A DNA stretch of 38,660 bases from assembly GCF_003693445.1 (NCBI RefSeq), contig NZ_RFAR01000096.1, forward strand, positions 1-38,660, given 5' to 3'. Within the stretch, counting starts at the first letter, position 1. Each line of letters begins with the position of its first letter. Below the pieces are notes generated by a model, which made no database searches, was not told the origin of the DNA, and saw nothing but the letters and a program-made list of their open reading frames with translations. This document shows, one piece after another, positions 7,977 through 15,145 of the stretch. The stretch is from Aquitalea palustris. Lineage in GTDB: Bacteria; Pseudomonadota; Gammaproteobacteria; Burkholderiales; Chromobacteriaceae. The position numbers were made by a program, and so were the translations under genes.

Positions 7977-8017
7977 TCAAGGGATTGCTGCAAACAACAA
8001 AGGAGAAACCATGATGA
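7945..8017 (-). ncRNA. putative FNR/ANR-controlled small RNA
   Basis: Predicted transcript of about 73 nt. A perfect TATAAT (8029-8024, - strand) sets the start near 8017 and the intrinsic terminator ends it near 7945. The part before the terminator is predicted to be open and pyrimidine-rich: it contains GGTTTCTCCTTTGTTG (8010-7995), complementary to a typical ribosome binding site (AAAGGAG), just after TTCATCAT, complementary to an ATGATGAA start region. This is the plan of Hfq-dependent small RNAs that block translation starts. An FNR-like box lies about 64 bp upstream of the start. FNR-dependent small RNAs are known (FnrS in enterics, AniS in Neisseria); homology of this one to either was not established. 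Confidence 0.6.
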
Positions 8018-8023
8018 AACATG

Positions 8024-8029
8024 ATTATA
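8024..8029 (-). promoter_or_regulatory. perfect -10 element of the putative small RNA
   Basis: TATAAT on the - strand in an AT-rich stretch. The -35 position at 17-bp spacing reads TTTCGA (8052-8047), a poor match, as is common at activator-dependent promoters. Confidence 0.6.
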
Positions 8030-8074
8030 TTAGCAAATAATAAATTTCGAAATCAATGGTGAGTCATTGCTTGT

Positions 8075-8088
8075 TTGATGCAGGTCAA
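8075..8088. promoter_or_regulatory. FNR/ANR box
   Basis: TTGAT-GCAG-GTCAA on the + strand (TTGAC-CTGC-ATCAA on the - strand) matches the FNR/ANR consensus TTGAT-N4-ATCAA at 9 of 10 positions. Its centre is about 64.5 bp upstream of the predicted small-RNA start, near the class I activator position of -61.5. It overlaps GGTCAAATTTGACC (8083-8096), a perfect 14-bp palindrome that might bind a second regulator. CAATG-N6-CATTG (8054-8069) lies between the box and the core promoter. Confidence 0.6.
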
Positions 8089-8100
8089 ATTTGACCCGTC

Positions 8101-8114
8101 ATGATGAGCATCAT
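8101..8114. repeat. inverted repeat ATGATG-AG-CATCAT
   Basis: Perfect 6-bp arms around a 2-bp centre, between the FNR-like box and the pit terminator. Its function is unknown; it adds to a local cluster of palindromes at 8043-8052, 8054-8069 and 8083-8096. Confidence 0.35.
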
Positions 8115-8116
8115 AG

Positions 8117-8139
8117 AAAAAGCCGCCCTCGGGCGGCTT
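8117..8139 (-). terminator. intrinsic terminator of pit
   Basis: AAGCCGCCC (8120-8128) and GGGCGGCTT (8131-8139) form a 9-bp perfect stem, and the A-run at 8117-8121 gives a U-tail on the - strand. It lies 22 nt beyond the pit stop codon. Confidence 0.88.
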
Positions 8140-8160
8140 GATCGATAGCAGCAGGCAGGA

Positions 8161-9621
8161 TTACTTCAGCCAGTTGCTAGCCAGGTAGTACAGGCCGCCA
8201 GACAACAGCATGGCTACCGGCATGGTAAACAGCCAGGCGAGAAGAATGGAGCGCACGGTAGACCACTGTAGGCCAGCCTTGTCGGCCACCATGGTACCGG
8301 CCACGCCACTGGATAGTACGTGGGTAGTGGAAACCGGTAAGCCAAACTGACTGGCCAGGCCGATGGATACCGCCGCAGTCAGTTGAGCCGACATCCCCTG
8401 GGCATACGTCATGTCTTTCTTGCCAATGCCTTCACCAACGGTTTTCACCACACGACGCCAGCCAATCATGGTGCCACCGCCCAGTGCCAATGCCACGGCG
8501 ATGATGACCCAGGTAGGAGCGTACTCGGTGGTAACGGTCAGATCCTTGCGCAGATTGCTCAGCAACTGCTTGTCATCGCTGCTTAGATTGGGCAGGGAGC
8601 CAGCCTTCTTCGCCGCATCGTCCAGGCAGAGCAGGTCGGTACGCACATCCCAGCGCTTGTTGTCCGGCAGATTGCGATAAGTGCTGCCATCTCCCAGGGC
8701 AACAATCAGCTTGTCAGCTGTTTGCAGGGTATCCCGCGGGCGACAATCGTGGATATTGCTGCCAGCGGCGGCCGGCTTGAACATGGTATCCAGAGCCGTC
8801 TGATGACGATTGTAGAACTGCTGCAGATGCAGGGCGGCATCGCGGGTACGTTCGATCTGGTAAGGCGTGCTATCCAGATTCAGTACATATTTGGCCGGTA
8901 CGATGCCGATCAGCACCAGCATGATCAGGCCAACACCTTTCTGGCCGTCATTCGAACCATGCGAGAAGCTCACACCCATGGAGCTGACGATCAGCATGAA
9001 ACGCATCCAGAACGGCGGGTGCTTGCGGCCCTCAACCTGCTGACGCTGGAAGGGGGTCTTGTGCATATTGCTCTGCGGGCGGGCACGGCGCAGGGCCAGT
9101 ACCAGCAGGCCGGACAGCAGTGCGCCCACCAGCGGCGAGCACAGTAGCGAGGCTCCGACATCAATCGCCTTGCCCCAGTTCACACCTTGCGACAGCGGGG
9201 TGCCGTTGATCAGGCTATTGGCCAGGCCAACGCCCAAAATGGCGCCGATCAGGGTGTGAGAGCTGGAGGCCGGCAGGCCGAAATACCAGGTACCCAGATT
9301 CCAGGCAATGGCGGCAGCCAACAGGGCAAACACCATGGCCATGCCGCGTGCGGTATTGACCGAAACCAGCAGATCCACCGGTAGCAGGTGCACGATGGCA
9401 TAGGCCACAGCCAGGCCGCCGGTCAGTACGCCAAGAAAATTGAACACACCGGAGGCAAATACCGCCAGGCGCGGCTTCATCGATTGGGTATAAATGACGG
9501 TGGCAACCGCATTCGCCGTATCGTGAAAGCCGTTGATGAACTCGAAGGCCAGGACAAAGCCCAGCGACAAAACCAGGGTGATGGCCACATGGGTGTCCAG
9601 CCCTGCAAAGAGGTCCAGCAT
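8161..9621 (-). CDS. pit: low-affinity inorganic phosphate transporter (PiT family)
   Basis: Inner-membrane symporter taking up metal-phosphate complexes with protons. The 486-aa product aligns by eye along its full length with E. coli PitA: MLDLFAGLDTHVAI at the start, the first PiT signature FINGFHDTANAVATVIYTQSM, GTWYFGLPASSSHTLIGAILG, the second repeat FSHGSNDGQKGVGLIMLVLIG, and ASQFGLPVSTTHVLSSGVAGTM near the end. A hydrophilic domain of about 100 residues lies between the halves. The frame is open to a TTG at 9681, but that TTG belongs to a good -35 hexamer and the ATG at 9621 matches the family start. No strong Shine-Dalgarno is seen. It lies downstream of pst on the same strand, separated by two hairpins. 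Confidence 0.93.
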   Translation of the reverse strand: MLDLFAGLDTHVAITLVLSLGFVLAFEFINGFHDTANAVATVIYTQSMKPRLAVFASGVFNFLGVLTGGLAVAYAIVHLLPVDLLVSVNTARGMAMVFALLAAAIAWNLGTWYFGLPASSSHTLIGAILGVGLANSLINGTPLSQGVNWGKAIDVGASLLCSPLVGALLSGLLVLALRRARPQSNMHKTPFQRQQVEGRKHPPFWMRFMLIVSSMGVSFSHGSNDGQKGVGLIMLVLIGIVPAKYVLNLDSTPYQIERTRDAALHLQQFYNRHQTALDTMFKPAAAGSNIHDCRPRDTLQTADKLIVALGDGSTYRNLPDNKRWDVRTDLLCLDDAAKKAGSLPNLSSDDKQLLSNLRKDLTVTTEYAPTWVIIAVALALGGGTMIGWRRVVKTVGEGIGKKDMTYAQGMSAQLTAAVSIGLASQFGLPVSTTHVLSSGVAGTMVADKAGLQWSTVRSILLAWLFTMPVAMLLSGGLYYLASNWLK

Positions 9622-9652
9622 GATCGTGAAAATCGTGTAAAGGAAAGCCGGG

Positions 9653-9681
9653 ATTGTTGTGTCCAGGCCTGCATGCGTCAA
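9653..9681 (-). promoter_or_regulatory. candidate promoter of pit
   Basis: On the - strand TTGACG (9681-9676) and AACAAT (9658-9653) are spaced by 17 bp. Transcription would start near 9646, 25 nt before the pit ATG at 9621. It lies just downstream of the 9695-9770 hairpin, so pit can be expressed apart from pst. Confidence 0.45.
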
Positions 9682-9694
9682 GTAAATGGATCAA

Positions 9695-9770
9695 AAAAAA
9701 CCGGGCTTGTCGTTTTCCCGTCGTGGCAATGGGGCTGTTCTTGACAGCCTGGTCTTTCGCCCGGTTTTTT
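9695..9770. terminator. long bidirectional hairpin between pst and pit
   Basis: Perfect 12-bp arms AAAAAACCGGGC (9695-9706) and GCCCGGTTTTTT (9759-9770) enclose 52 nt with an inner hairpin, GGCTGT (9733-9738) with ACAGCC (9744-9749). Either strand would give a GC stem followed by six to eight U. It would stop pst transcripts from entering pit. Confidence 0.6.
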
Positions 9771-9830
9771 CAGGGTTTGCCGCAGGCTACTGGTGCGATT
9801 TCAAGCGGAAATCGGCCACCACATCAAACA

Positions 9831-9862
9831 ACACCCCGCGTGCATGAAAGCAGGCGGGGTGT
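9831..9862 (-). terminator. hairpin after pstB
   Basis: ACACCCCGC (9831-9839) pairs with GCGGGGTGT (9854-9862) around a 14-nt loop, 18 nt beyond the pstB stop. The tail on the - strand (TGTTTG) is only moderately U-rich, so it may be a weak terminator or a stabilising 3' hairpin. Confidence 0.6.
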
Positions 9863-9880
9863 CGCTGGGGGAGGGCAGAA

Positions 9881-10654
9881 TCAGCCGAATTTGCCGGTGA
9901 TGTAATCCTCGGTAGCCTTTTGTTTTGGCGCCGTGAAGATATTGTCGGTTTCACCGAACTCCACCAGCTCGCCCAGATACATATAGGCGGTGAAGTCGGA
10001 CACCCGGGCCGCCTGCTGCATATTGTGCGTCACGATGGCGATGGTGTAGTCCTCTTTCAGCTCATGAATCAGTTCTTCGATGTGAGCAGTGGAAATCGGG
10101 TCGAGTGCCGAGGTCGGTTCGTCCAGCAGCAACACCTCGGGGCGGGATGCCACGGCACGGGCAATACACAGGCGCTGTTGCTGGCCACCAGAGAGCGAAT
10201 TGCCAGACTGCTTCAGCTTGTCCTTCACCTCATCCCACAGCGCAGCCTTGCGCAGTGCCCACTCCACCCGGTCGTCCATTTCGGTCTTGGCCAGCTTCTC
10301 GTACAGCTTCACCCCGAAGGTGATGTTGTCGTAGATGGACATCGGGAAGGGGGTCGGCTTCTGGAACACCATGCCCACCTTGGCGCGCAGCAGGTTGATA
10401 TCCACGTCGCGGCCCAGGATGTTATTGCCGTCCAGCAGGATTTCACCTTCGGAGCGCAGCCCCGGATACAGCTCGTACATGCGGTTGAAGGTGCGCAGCA
10501 GTGTGGATTTACCGCAGCCGGACGGTCCGATGAAGGCCGTGACCATGCGCGGGGCAATATCCAGATTGATGTTCTTCAATGCGTGGAAGTTGCCGTAAAA
10601 AAAGTTCAGATTCTTGACCTGAAGCTTGACGTTGTTATCAGCCATAGTCGTCAT
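9881..10654 (-). CDS. pstB: phosphate ABC transporter ATPase PstB
   Basis: ATP-binding subunit of the high-affinity phosphate importer, on the cytoplasmic face of the PstAC channel. The 257-aa protein has Walker [10 protein letters not shown] (43-51), the Q-loop in [15 protein letters not shown], which is typical of PstB, the ABC signature LSGGQQQRL, Walker [15 protein letters not shown] and the switch histidine in VTHNMQQA. Start at 10654 is chosen because AAGG lies just before it and it sits 3 nt after the pstA stop; ATG 10645 is less well placed. It is the last gene of pstSCAB here; phoU does not follow within the window. Confidence 0.97.
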   Translation of the reverse strand: MTTMADNNVKLQVKNLNFFYGNFHALKNINLDIAPRMVTAFIGPSGCGKSTLLRTFNRMYELYPGLRSEGEILLDGNNILGRDVDINLLRAKVGMVFQKPTPFPMSIYDNITFGVKLYEKLAKTEMDDRVEWALRKAALWDEVKDKLKQSGNSLSGGQQQRLCIARAVASRPEVLLLDEPTSALDPISTAHIEELIHELKEDYTIAIVTHNMQQAARVSDFTAYMYLGELVEFGETDNIFTAPKQKATEDYITGKFG

Positions 10655-10657
10655 GCC

Positions 10658-11569
10658 TTAATGCGATTGGGTTTTCTGGCTGCCCATCCAGCGGGCAAGA
10701 ATATTAAGCGTCAACACGCTCAGGGTAATCAGCAACGCACCGGTCCAGGCCAGGGTGTGCCAGTCTTCGTACGGGCTCATGGCAAACTGGAAAATCACGA
10801 TGGGCAAGTTGGCCATCGGCTGGTTCATATTGCTGTTGAAGAACTGATTGTTCAGCGCGGTAAACAGCAGCGGTGCGGTTTCACCCGAAATACGGGCAAT
10901 GGCCAGCAGGATGCCGGTCAGCACACCGGCCTTGGCCGAGCGCAAGGTCACGTACAGGGTGATTTTCCACTGCGGAGCGCCCAGTGCGGCGGCGGCTTCG
11001 CGCAGGGTATTGGGGACCAGGCGCAGCATGTTTTCCGTGGTGCGCACTACGACCGGAATCACCAGCAGTGCCAGCGCCAGCGAACCGGCCCAGCCGGAGA
11101 AGTGCCCGACGCTGACCACATAGACTTCATAGACAAACAGGCCGATCACGATGGACGGTGCCGACAGCAGGATGTCGTTGATGAAACGGGTGGCCGGTGC
11201 CAGCCAGCCGCGCTGACCGAACTCCGCCAGATAGATGCCAGCCAGAATGCCGATAGGCGTGCCGATCAGCGTGCCGGAAATGGTCATGGCCAGGCTGCCG
11301 TAAATGGCATTGGCCAGACCGCCCTGGCTACCGGGTGGCGGCGTGCTCTGGGTGAACACCTGCAAATTGATGCCGGACAGGCCGTGCTGCAGCAGGGTAA
11401 ATAAAATCCAGAACAGCCAGAACAGGCCAAAAGCCATCGTCAGGGTGGATGCACCCATATTGAAGGCGTTCACCAGACGGCGACGACGATAGATAGAAGT
11501 ATTCATGGTGCTGCTGCTTCCGCTGCGATCCTGAACGTTCAGGGATTCGCTCAATGTGCTGTTAGCCAT
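10658..11569 (-). CDS. pstA: phosphate ABC transporter permease PstA
   Basis: Inner-membrane permease that forms the phosphate channel with PstC. The 303-aa protein has a hydrophilic N-terminus, a first membrane segment around [20 protein letters not shown], and the permease core with [16 protein letters not shown], the ATPase-contact region [22 protein letters not shown], and [15 protein letters not shown], all typical of PstA. ATG 11569, 15 nt after pstC, is used with an ACAAGGCG element before it. ATG 11506 (residue 22) is an alternative that would remove a Ser-rich extension. Confidence 0.94.
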   Translation of the reverse strand: MANSTLSESLNVQDRSGSSSTMNTSIYRRRRLVNAFNMGASTLTMAFGLFWLFWILFTLLQHGLSGINLQVFTQSTPPPGSQGGLANAIYGSLAMTISGTLIGTPIGILAGIYLAEFGQRGWLAPATRFINDILLSAPSIVIGLFVYEVYVVSVGHFSGWAGSLALALLVIPVVVRTTENMLRLVPNTLREAAAALGAPQWKITLYVTLRSAKAGVLTGILLAIARISGETAPLLFTALNNQFFNSNMNQPMANLPIVIFQFAMSPYEDWHTLAWTGALLITLSVLTLNILARWMGSQKTQSH

Positions 11570-11584
11570 GATGATAGCGCCTTG

Positions 11585-12547
11585 TCAGGATGCCTTGCCT
11601 TCCTGTTTCTGCAAACGCAGCAACAGGAGTTTGGCGCAGGCCAGAACGACGAAGGTGATGAAGAACAGGATCAGACCCAGTTCAATCAGCGAGGCCATGT
11701 GGAACTCGCCAGTCGCCTCGGCAAATTCGTTGGCCAGGGCCGAGGAAATCGACTGGCCCGGCTCGAACAGGCCAACGGCAAAGCGCGAGGAGTTACCGAT
11801 CACGAAGGTCACTGCCATGGTTTCACCCAGTGCGCGGCCCAGCCCCAGCATGATGCCGCCCACCACACCCGTCTTGGTGTAAGGCAGTACGACATAGCGG
11901 ACCACCTCCCAGGTGGTGGAGCCCAGGCCATAAGCAGACTCCTTCAGCATGGTCGGCACCACTTCAAATACATCGCGCATCACCGAAGCGATAAAGGGAA
12001 TCACCATTACCGCCAGAATCAGCCCGGCAGTAAAAACACCAATCCCCATCGGTGCGCCCTGGAACAGCAGGCCGATCAGCGGAATGTCGCCCAGATTGTC
12101 GATCAGTACCGGCTGGACGTGGTCGGCAAACAGGGGGGCGAACACGAACAGGCCCCACATGCCATAAATGATGGAGGGAATGCCTGCCAGCAGTTCGACG
12201 GCAATACCCAGCGGACGCTTGAGGACATTAGGGCAAAGCTCGGTCAGAAACACGGCAATGCCAAAGCTGACCGGTACGCCAATCAGCAGGGCGATCACCG
12301 AAGTGGCCAGGGTGCCAAAGACCGGCACCAGTGCGCCAAACTTCTGTCCGACCGGGTCCCAGTCGCTATCGACCAGAAAGCTCCAGCCAAAACGGCTCAG
12401 GCTGGGCATGGCACCAATAATGAGGGAAATCAGGATGCCCACCAGCAAGGCCAATACCAAAAAGGCAAAGCAGCGAGTGGATACCCTGAAGATATTGTCT
12501 AGCAGCATCTGGCGCTGCATTTGCTGGTTATTGCTGAACTTTTCCAT
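11585..12547 (-). CDS. pstC: phosphate ABC transporter permease PstC
   Basis: Partner of PstA in the inner-membrane channel. With the ATG at 12547 it has 320 aa. [79 protein letters not shown] and [16 protein letters not shown] are typical PstC stretches, and there are about six hydrophobic segments. The frame is open to a GTG at 12592, but that codon lies inside the loop and stem of the hairpin at 12578-12598, so translation from there is unlikely. It is preceded by that hairpin rather than by pstS directly, so its mRNA level is probably lower than that of pstS. Confidence 0.94.
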   Translation of the reverse strand: MEKFSNNQQMQRQMLLDNIFRVSTRCFAFLVLALLVGILISLIIGAMPSLSRFGWSFLVDSDWDPVGQKFGALVPVFGTLATSVIALLIGVPVSFGIAVFLTELCPNVLKRPLGIAVELLAGIPSIIYGMWGLFVFAPLFADHVQPVLIDNLGDIPLIGLLFQGAPMGIGVFTAGLILAVMVIPFIASVMRDVFEVVPTMLKESAYGLGSTTWEVVRYVVLPYTKTGVVGGIMLGLGRALGETMAVTFVIGNSSRFAVGLFEPGQSISSALANEFAEATGEFHMASLIELGLILFFITFVVLACAKLLLLRLQKQEGKAS

Positions 12548-12572
12548 GAGGATACTCGGTCGCGTCTCAGAC

Positions 12573-12598
12573 AAAAAGCCGGGGTTGCTCACCCCGGC
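12573..12598 (-). terminator. intercistronic terminator-like hairpin pstS/pstC
   Basis: On the - strand GCCGGGGT (12598-12591) and ACCCCGGC (12585-12578) form a perfect 8-bp stem with a 5-nt loop, followed by UUUUU (12577-12573). It lies 64 nt after the pstS stop and about 26 nt before the pstC start. Partial termination here would make PstS in excess over the membrane subunits. Confidence 0.75.
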
Positions 12599-12607
12599 CT
12601 TGGTGCC

Positions 12608-12648
12608 ACACCGGCAGCTGCATCAGCTTGCGCGCTGCAGGCCGGTGT
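12608..12648 (-). repeat. GC-rich hairpin after pstS
   Basis: ACACCGGC (12608-12615) and GCCGGTGT (12641-12648) are perfect complements, with further pairing (GCAGC with GCTGC) inside. There is no U-tail. It could protect the 3' end of the pstS mRNA from exonucleases. Confidence 0.5.
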
Positions 12649-12661
12649 CGCCATGCTGCAC

Positions 12662-13702
12662 TCAGTTCAGAACCGGCTTGCCACTGGCGTCGGTGATCTG
12701 CTTCCAGCTGGTGTGAATCACGGCCTTCACGCTATCCGGCATCGGGATGTAATCCAGTTCCAGAGCGGTCTTGTCGCCATTCTTGTAAGCCCAGTCGAAG
12801 AACTTCAGTACTTCGGTACCTTGTGCCGGCTTGTCCTGTTTCTTGTGCATCAGGATGAAAGTGGCACCAGCAATCGGCCAGCTATCCTTGCCAGGCTGGT
12901 TGGTCAGCAGCAGGTAGAAGCCCGGAGCCTTTTTCCAGTCAGCGTTGGCAGCAGCAGCACGGAATGACTTGTCATTCGGAGCGACAAAGCTGCCAGACTC
13001 GTTCTTCAGTTGACCGTAAGACAATTTGTTCTGCTTGGCGTAGGCATATTCCACGTAACCAATGGAACCCTTGATGCGGGTTACATAGTTGGCCACACCC
13101 TCGTTACCCTTGCCACCGACGCCGGCAGGCCAGTTAACCGAGGTATTGGAACCAACCTTGCTGGCCCATTCGCTGGAAACCTTGGACAGGTAGTTGGTGA
13201 AGATGAAGGTGGTGCCCGAACCATCGGAGCGGCGAACCACGGTGATCTTCTGATCCGGCAGCTTCACGCCCGGGTTCAGGCTGGCGATGGCCGGGTCATT
13301 CCACTTCGAAACCTTGCCCATGAAAATGTCAGACAGCAAAGGACCGGTAAACTTAACCTGACCGGCTGCAATGCCCGGAACATTCAGTACCGGAACAACA
13401 CCACCCAGTACGGTCGGGAACTGGGTCAGGCCGGATTTTTCCAGCTCTTCCGGTTTCAGCGGCATGTCGGAAGCACCGAAATCAACAGTCTTGGACTGGA
13501 TTTGCTTGATGCCGCCACCCGAGCCGATGGACTGGTAGTTCATGCTGTTATTGGTCGTAGCCTTGTAAGCGGTTGCCCACTTTGCATACAAGGGATACGG
13601 GAAAGTTGCGCCGGCGCCGGTAATGTCGGCAGCCATGGCTGCGCCAGCGACGAAGCCGGCGGACAAGGCCAGCGAGGCGACCAGACGTACGGACTGTTTC
13701 AT
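12662..13702 (-). CDS. pstS: phosphate-binding periplasmic protein PstS
   Basis: Periplasmic receptor delivering phosphate to PstCAB. The 346-aa precursor has a signal peptide (residues 1-24, ending GAAMA) and the mature start DITGAGATFPYPLYAKW, a PstS hallmark. Other typical stretches are SIGSGGGIKQI, VDFGASDMPL, VVRRSDGSGTTFIFTNYLS with phosphate-contacting Arg/Ser/Gly, and GSIGYVEYAYA. AGGAG lies 5 nt before the ATG. It is the first gene of the operon, behind a Pho-box-like element and divergent from tpiA. Confidence 0.97.
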   Translation of the reverse strand: MKQSVRLVASLALSAGFVAGAAMAADITGAGATFPYPLYAKWATAYKATTNNSMNYQSIGSGGGIKQIQSKTVDFGASDMPLKPEELEKSGLTQFPTVLGGVVPVLNVPGIAAGQVKFTGPLLSDIFMGKVSKWNDPAIASLNPGVKLPDQKITVVRRSDGSGTTFIFTNYLSKVSSEWASKVGSNTSVNWPAGVGGKGNEGVANYVTRIKGSIGYVEYAYAKQNKLSYGQLKNESGSFVAPNDKSFRAAAANADWKKAPGFYLLLTNQPGKDSWPIAGATFILMHKKQDKPAQGTEVLKFFDWAYKNGDKTALELDYIPMPDSVKAVIHTSWKQITDASGKPVLN

Positions 13703-13750
13703 GCTTGCTCCTGAATTATTAGGGTAAGGCCCTGCGAGGTGTTGAGGCGC

Positions 13751-13784
13751 ATCCTATCCCCTATAGTTTTCAGAAATATTACAA
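13751..13784 (-). promoter_or_regulatory. candidate Pho box and -10 of pstS
   Basis: On the - strand TTGTAAT-ATTT-CTGAAAA (13784-13767) resembles the PhoB repeat CTGTCAT-N4-CTGTCAT, with 11-bp periodicity; the halves match at 5 and 4 of 7 positions. TAGGAT (13756-13751) follows after 10 bp, the spacing usual at PhoB promoters. The start would be near 13744, 42 nt before the pstS ATG. The half-site matches are imperfect. Confidence 0.4.
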
Positions 13785-13810
13785 GTCGTGGAAAAGCAGA
13801 TTGCGGAGTT

Positions 13811-13838
13811 TTGACGATGACGGGACTAGGGATATAAT
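13811..13838 (+). promoter_or_regulatory. sigma-70 promoter of tpiA
   Basis: TTGACG (13811-13816) and a perfect TATAAT (13833-13838) are spaced by 16 bp. Transcription would begin near 13845. GGAGG (13854-13858) then precedes the ATG at 13868. Confidence 0.75.
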
Positions 13839-13867
13839 CCGCAGCACTTAAACGGAGGCACCCGGAC

Positions 13868-14614
13868 ATGGCAGGCAAGCTGATAATCGGAAACTGGAAG
13901 ATGAACACCCGCGCGCAGAGCGCGCAATCCCTGGTGGATGCCTTGCTGGAACAGCCGGCATGCGATCAGCCCTGGGTCGGGGTGGCGGCTCCTGCGGTAT
14001 ATCTGGCAGCCCTGGGGGCACGTCTGCAAGGGCGGTCCATCCGCCTGGCGGCACAGGATGTGAGTGCCTTTGCCAGTGACGGAGCGTACACCGGTGAAAT
14101 CTCGGCCGCCATGCTGCAGGATATTGGTTGTGCTTATGTTCTGGTTGGCCATTCCGAGCGGCGCCAGTATTTTGCCGAGAATAATCCGCAGCTGCTGGCC
14201 AAGATGAACAATGCGCTTGCTGCTGGCATCGTGCCGGTGTTGTGCGTGGGCGAAACGCTGGAGCAGCGCGAGCAGGGCGACTACCTGGAAGTGATCTATC
14301 AGCAATTGGCCGTACTGGCTGAAATCAACGCCGGTGAGTACCTGATTGCCTACGAACCGGTGTGGGCTATCGGCACTGGCAAGGTGGCGACGCTGGAGCA
14401 GATCGCCGAAATTCACAGCGCCATCAAAACGTGGTGCTTGCAAAATGCCAAGCCATCCGCTAGTATTCGCGTCCTCTACGGCGGCAGTGTAAAGGCAGAG
14501 AATGCCGAGTCAATCCTGATGACAGACAATGTCGATGGAGCCCTTGTTGGTGGGGCATCTCTGGACGCCGGATCATTCAGGATGATTTGCCAGGCCGCAG
14601 GAAAATTGATATAG
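13868..14614 (+). CDS. tpiA: triosephosphate isomerase
   Basis: Interconverts dihydroxyacetone phosphate and glyceraldehyde 3-phosphate in glycolysis and gluconeogenesis. The 248-aa barrel shows the catalytic Lys11 in IGNWKMN, His95 in [10 protein letters not shown], Glu163 in [11 protein letters not shown] (the active-site signature and mobile loop), and the phosphate-binding YGGSVK and GALVGGASL near the end. Length is typical. It has a good promoter and ribosome binding site. secG starts two bases after the stop codon, an arrangement seen in many proteobacteria. Confidence 0.98.
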   Translation: MAGKLIIGNWKMNTRAQSAQSLVDALLEQPACDQPWVGVAAPAVYLAALGARLQGRSIRLAAQDVSAFASDGAYTGEISAAMLQDIGCAYVLVGHSERRQYFAENNPQLLAKMNNALAAGIVPVLCVGETLEQREQGDYLEVIYQQLAVLAEINAGEYLIAYEPVWAIGTGKVATLEQIAEIHSAIKTWCLQNAKPSASIRVLYGGSVKAENAESILMTDNVDGALVGGASLDAGSFRMICQAAGKLI

Positions 14615-14615
14615 T

Positions 14616-14966
14616 ATGGAACTTATTAAGACGCTTATTTGGGTTGTTAACCTGCTCTCCGCAGTGACGATTATCGTCCTTGTCCTCATGCAGCATGGCA
14701 AGGGTGCGGATATGGGTGCAGCTTTCGGCAGCGGCGCTTCCGGAAGTCTGTTTGGTGCGTCTGGCTCTGCGAATTTTTTGAGTAGAACCACTGCGATTGC
14801 AGCGGTTGTATTCTTCTCCACGAGTCTCACCCTTGTTTATCTGTCGGGGGGCGGAAAAACAGATCTGGGTGTGATGGGTGGCAAGGTTGAACAAGTTGCG
14901 CCGCAAATCCCGGTCGGGGCAACCACTGGCAAAGCTTCGGGCACGACGTCTAAAATTCCGGAGTGA
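14616..14966 (+). CDS. secG: preprotein translocase subunit SecG
   Basis: Small inner-membrane subunit of the SecYEG channel that assists SecA-driven export. The 116-aa protein has two membrane segments (about residues 4-23 and 54-74) around the conserved cytoplasmic loop QHGKGADMGAAFGSGASGSLFG, diagnostic for SecG. The C-terminal tail is Gly/Thr/Lys-rich and variable. It begins one base after the tpiA stop, so it is translated from the tpiA mRNA. The tRNA-Leu gene follows after 17 nt. Confidence 0.95.
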   Translation: MELIKTLIWVVNLLSAVTIIVLVLMQHGKGADMGAAFGSGASGSLFGASGSANFLSRTTAIAAVVFFSTSLTLVYLSGGGKTDLGVMGGKVEQVAPQIPVGATTGKASGTTSKIPE

Positions 14967-14983
14967 CAGTAAAGTTATATTGT

Positions 14984-15069
14984 GCCGACATGGTGAAATT
15001 GGTAGACACGCTATCTTGAGGGGGTAGTGGCCGTAGGCTGTGTGAGTTCGAGTCTCACTGTCGGCACCA
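14984..15069 (+). tRNA. tRNA-Leu (anticodon GAG)
   Basis: Acceptor arms GCCGACA (14984-14990) and TGTCGGC (15059-15065) pair over 7 bp, followed by discriminator A and an encoded CCA (15067-15069). The anticodon stem CTATC/GGTAG holds the loop TTGAGGG with GAG at 15018-15020. A long variable arm, as in leucine tRNAs, follows, and GTTCGAGTC is the T-loop. It probably shares the tpiA-secG transcript. Confidence 0.97.
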
Positions 15070-15076
15070 CCATTCA

Positions 15077-15110
15077 AAAATAGGCCACCGGGATTCCGGT
15101 GGCCTATTTT
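15077..15110 (+). terminator. intrinsic terminator after tRNA-Leu
   Basis: A 15-bp perfect stem, 15077-15091 with 15096-15110, core ATAGGCCACCGG/CCGGTGGCCTAT, around a GATT loop. The right arm ends in TTTT followed by ATTT. Confidence 0.88.
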
Positions 15111-15120
15111 ATTTGGAGCC

Positions 15121-15145
15121 AAGGAGGGTAATTCCTCCTTTTTTT
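15121..15145 (+). terminator. second terminator-like hairpin just before nuoA
   Basis: AAGGAGG (15121-15127) pairs with CCTCCTT (15134-15140) around GTAATT, and TTTTT follows at once, giving seven T in a row (15139-15145). The left arm is a perfect Shine-Dalgarno sequence, but no start codon lies at a suitable distance. The nuoA ATG is 15 nt beyond the T-run. Confidence 0.65.

Larger units (their letters stand above)
7832..8160. other. recG-pit intergenic region, rich in regulatory signals
   Basis: A 329-nt gap between the convergent ends of recG and pit. It holds a pit terminator at the right, and a leftward FNR-box, TATAAT, short transcript and terminator arrangement listed separately. The first 110 bases (7832-7940) show nothing clear apart from AGGGATGAGGC at 7934-7944, an 11-bp direct copy of 7965-7975 within the terminator stem. 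No convincing recG terminator on the + strand was found. Confidence 0.6.

Noticed and set aside
8011-8040. Mini-ORF on the + strand, MMKHDYISK, with a strong AAGGAG and two stop codons
   Set aside because: Nine codons with no downstream gene to control on the + strand. The Shine-Dalgarno and ATGATGAA are the exact complement of the proposed seed of the - strand small RNA, which explains them better. A leader peptide cannot be fully excluded.
9622-9681. Upstream TTG start for pit adding 20 residues
   Set aside because: The TTG is part of a TTGACG -35 hexamer with a matched -10, and PiT homologues start at the residue encoded at 9621.
12548-12592. GTG start for pstC at 12592
   Set aside because: It lies within the stem-loop of an intercistronic terminator-like hairpin and would add residues not seen in the family.
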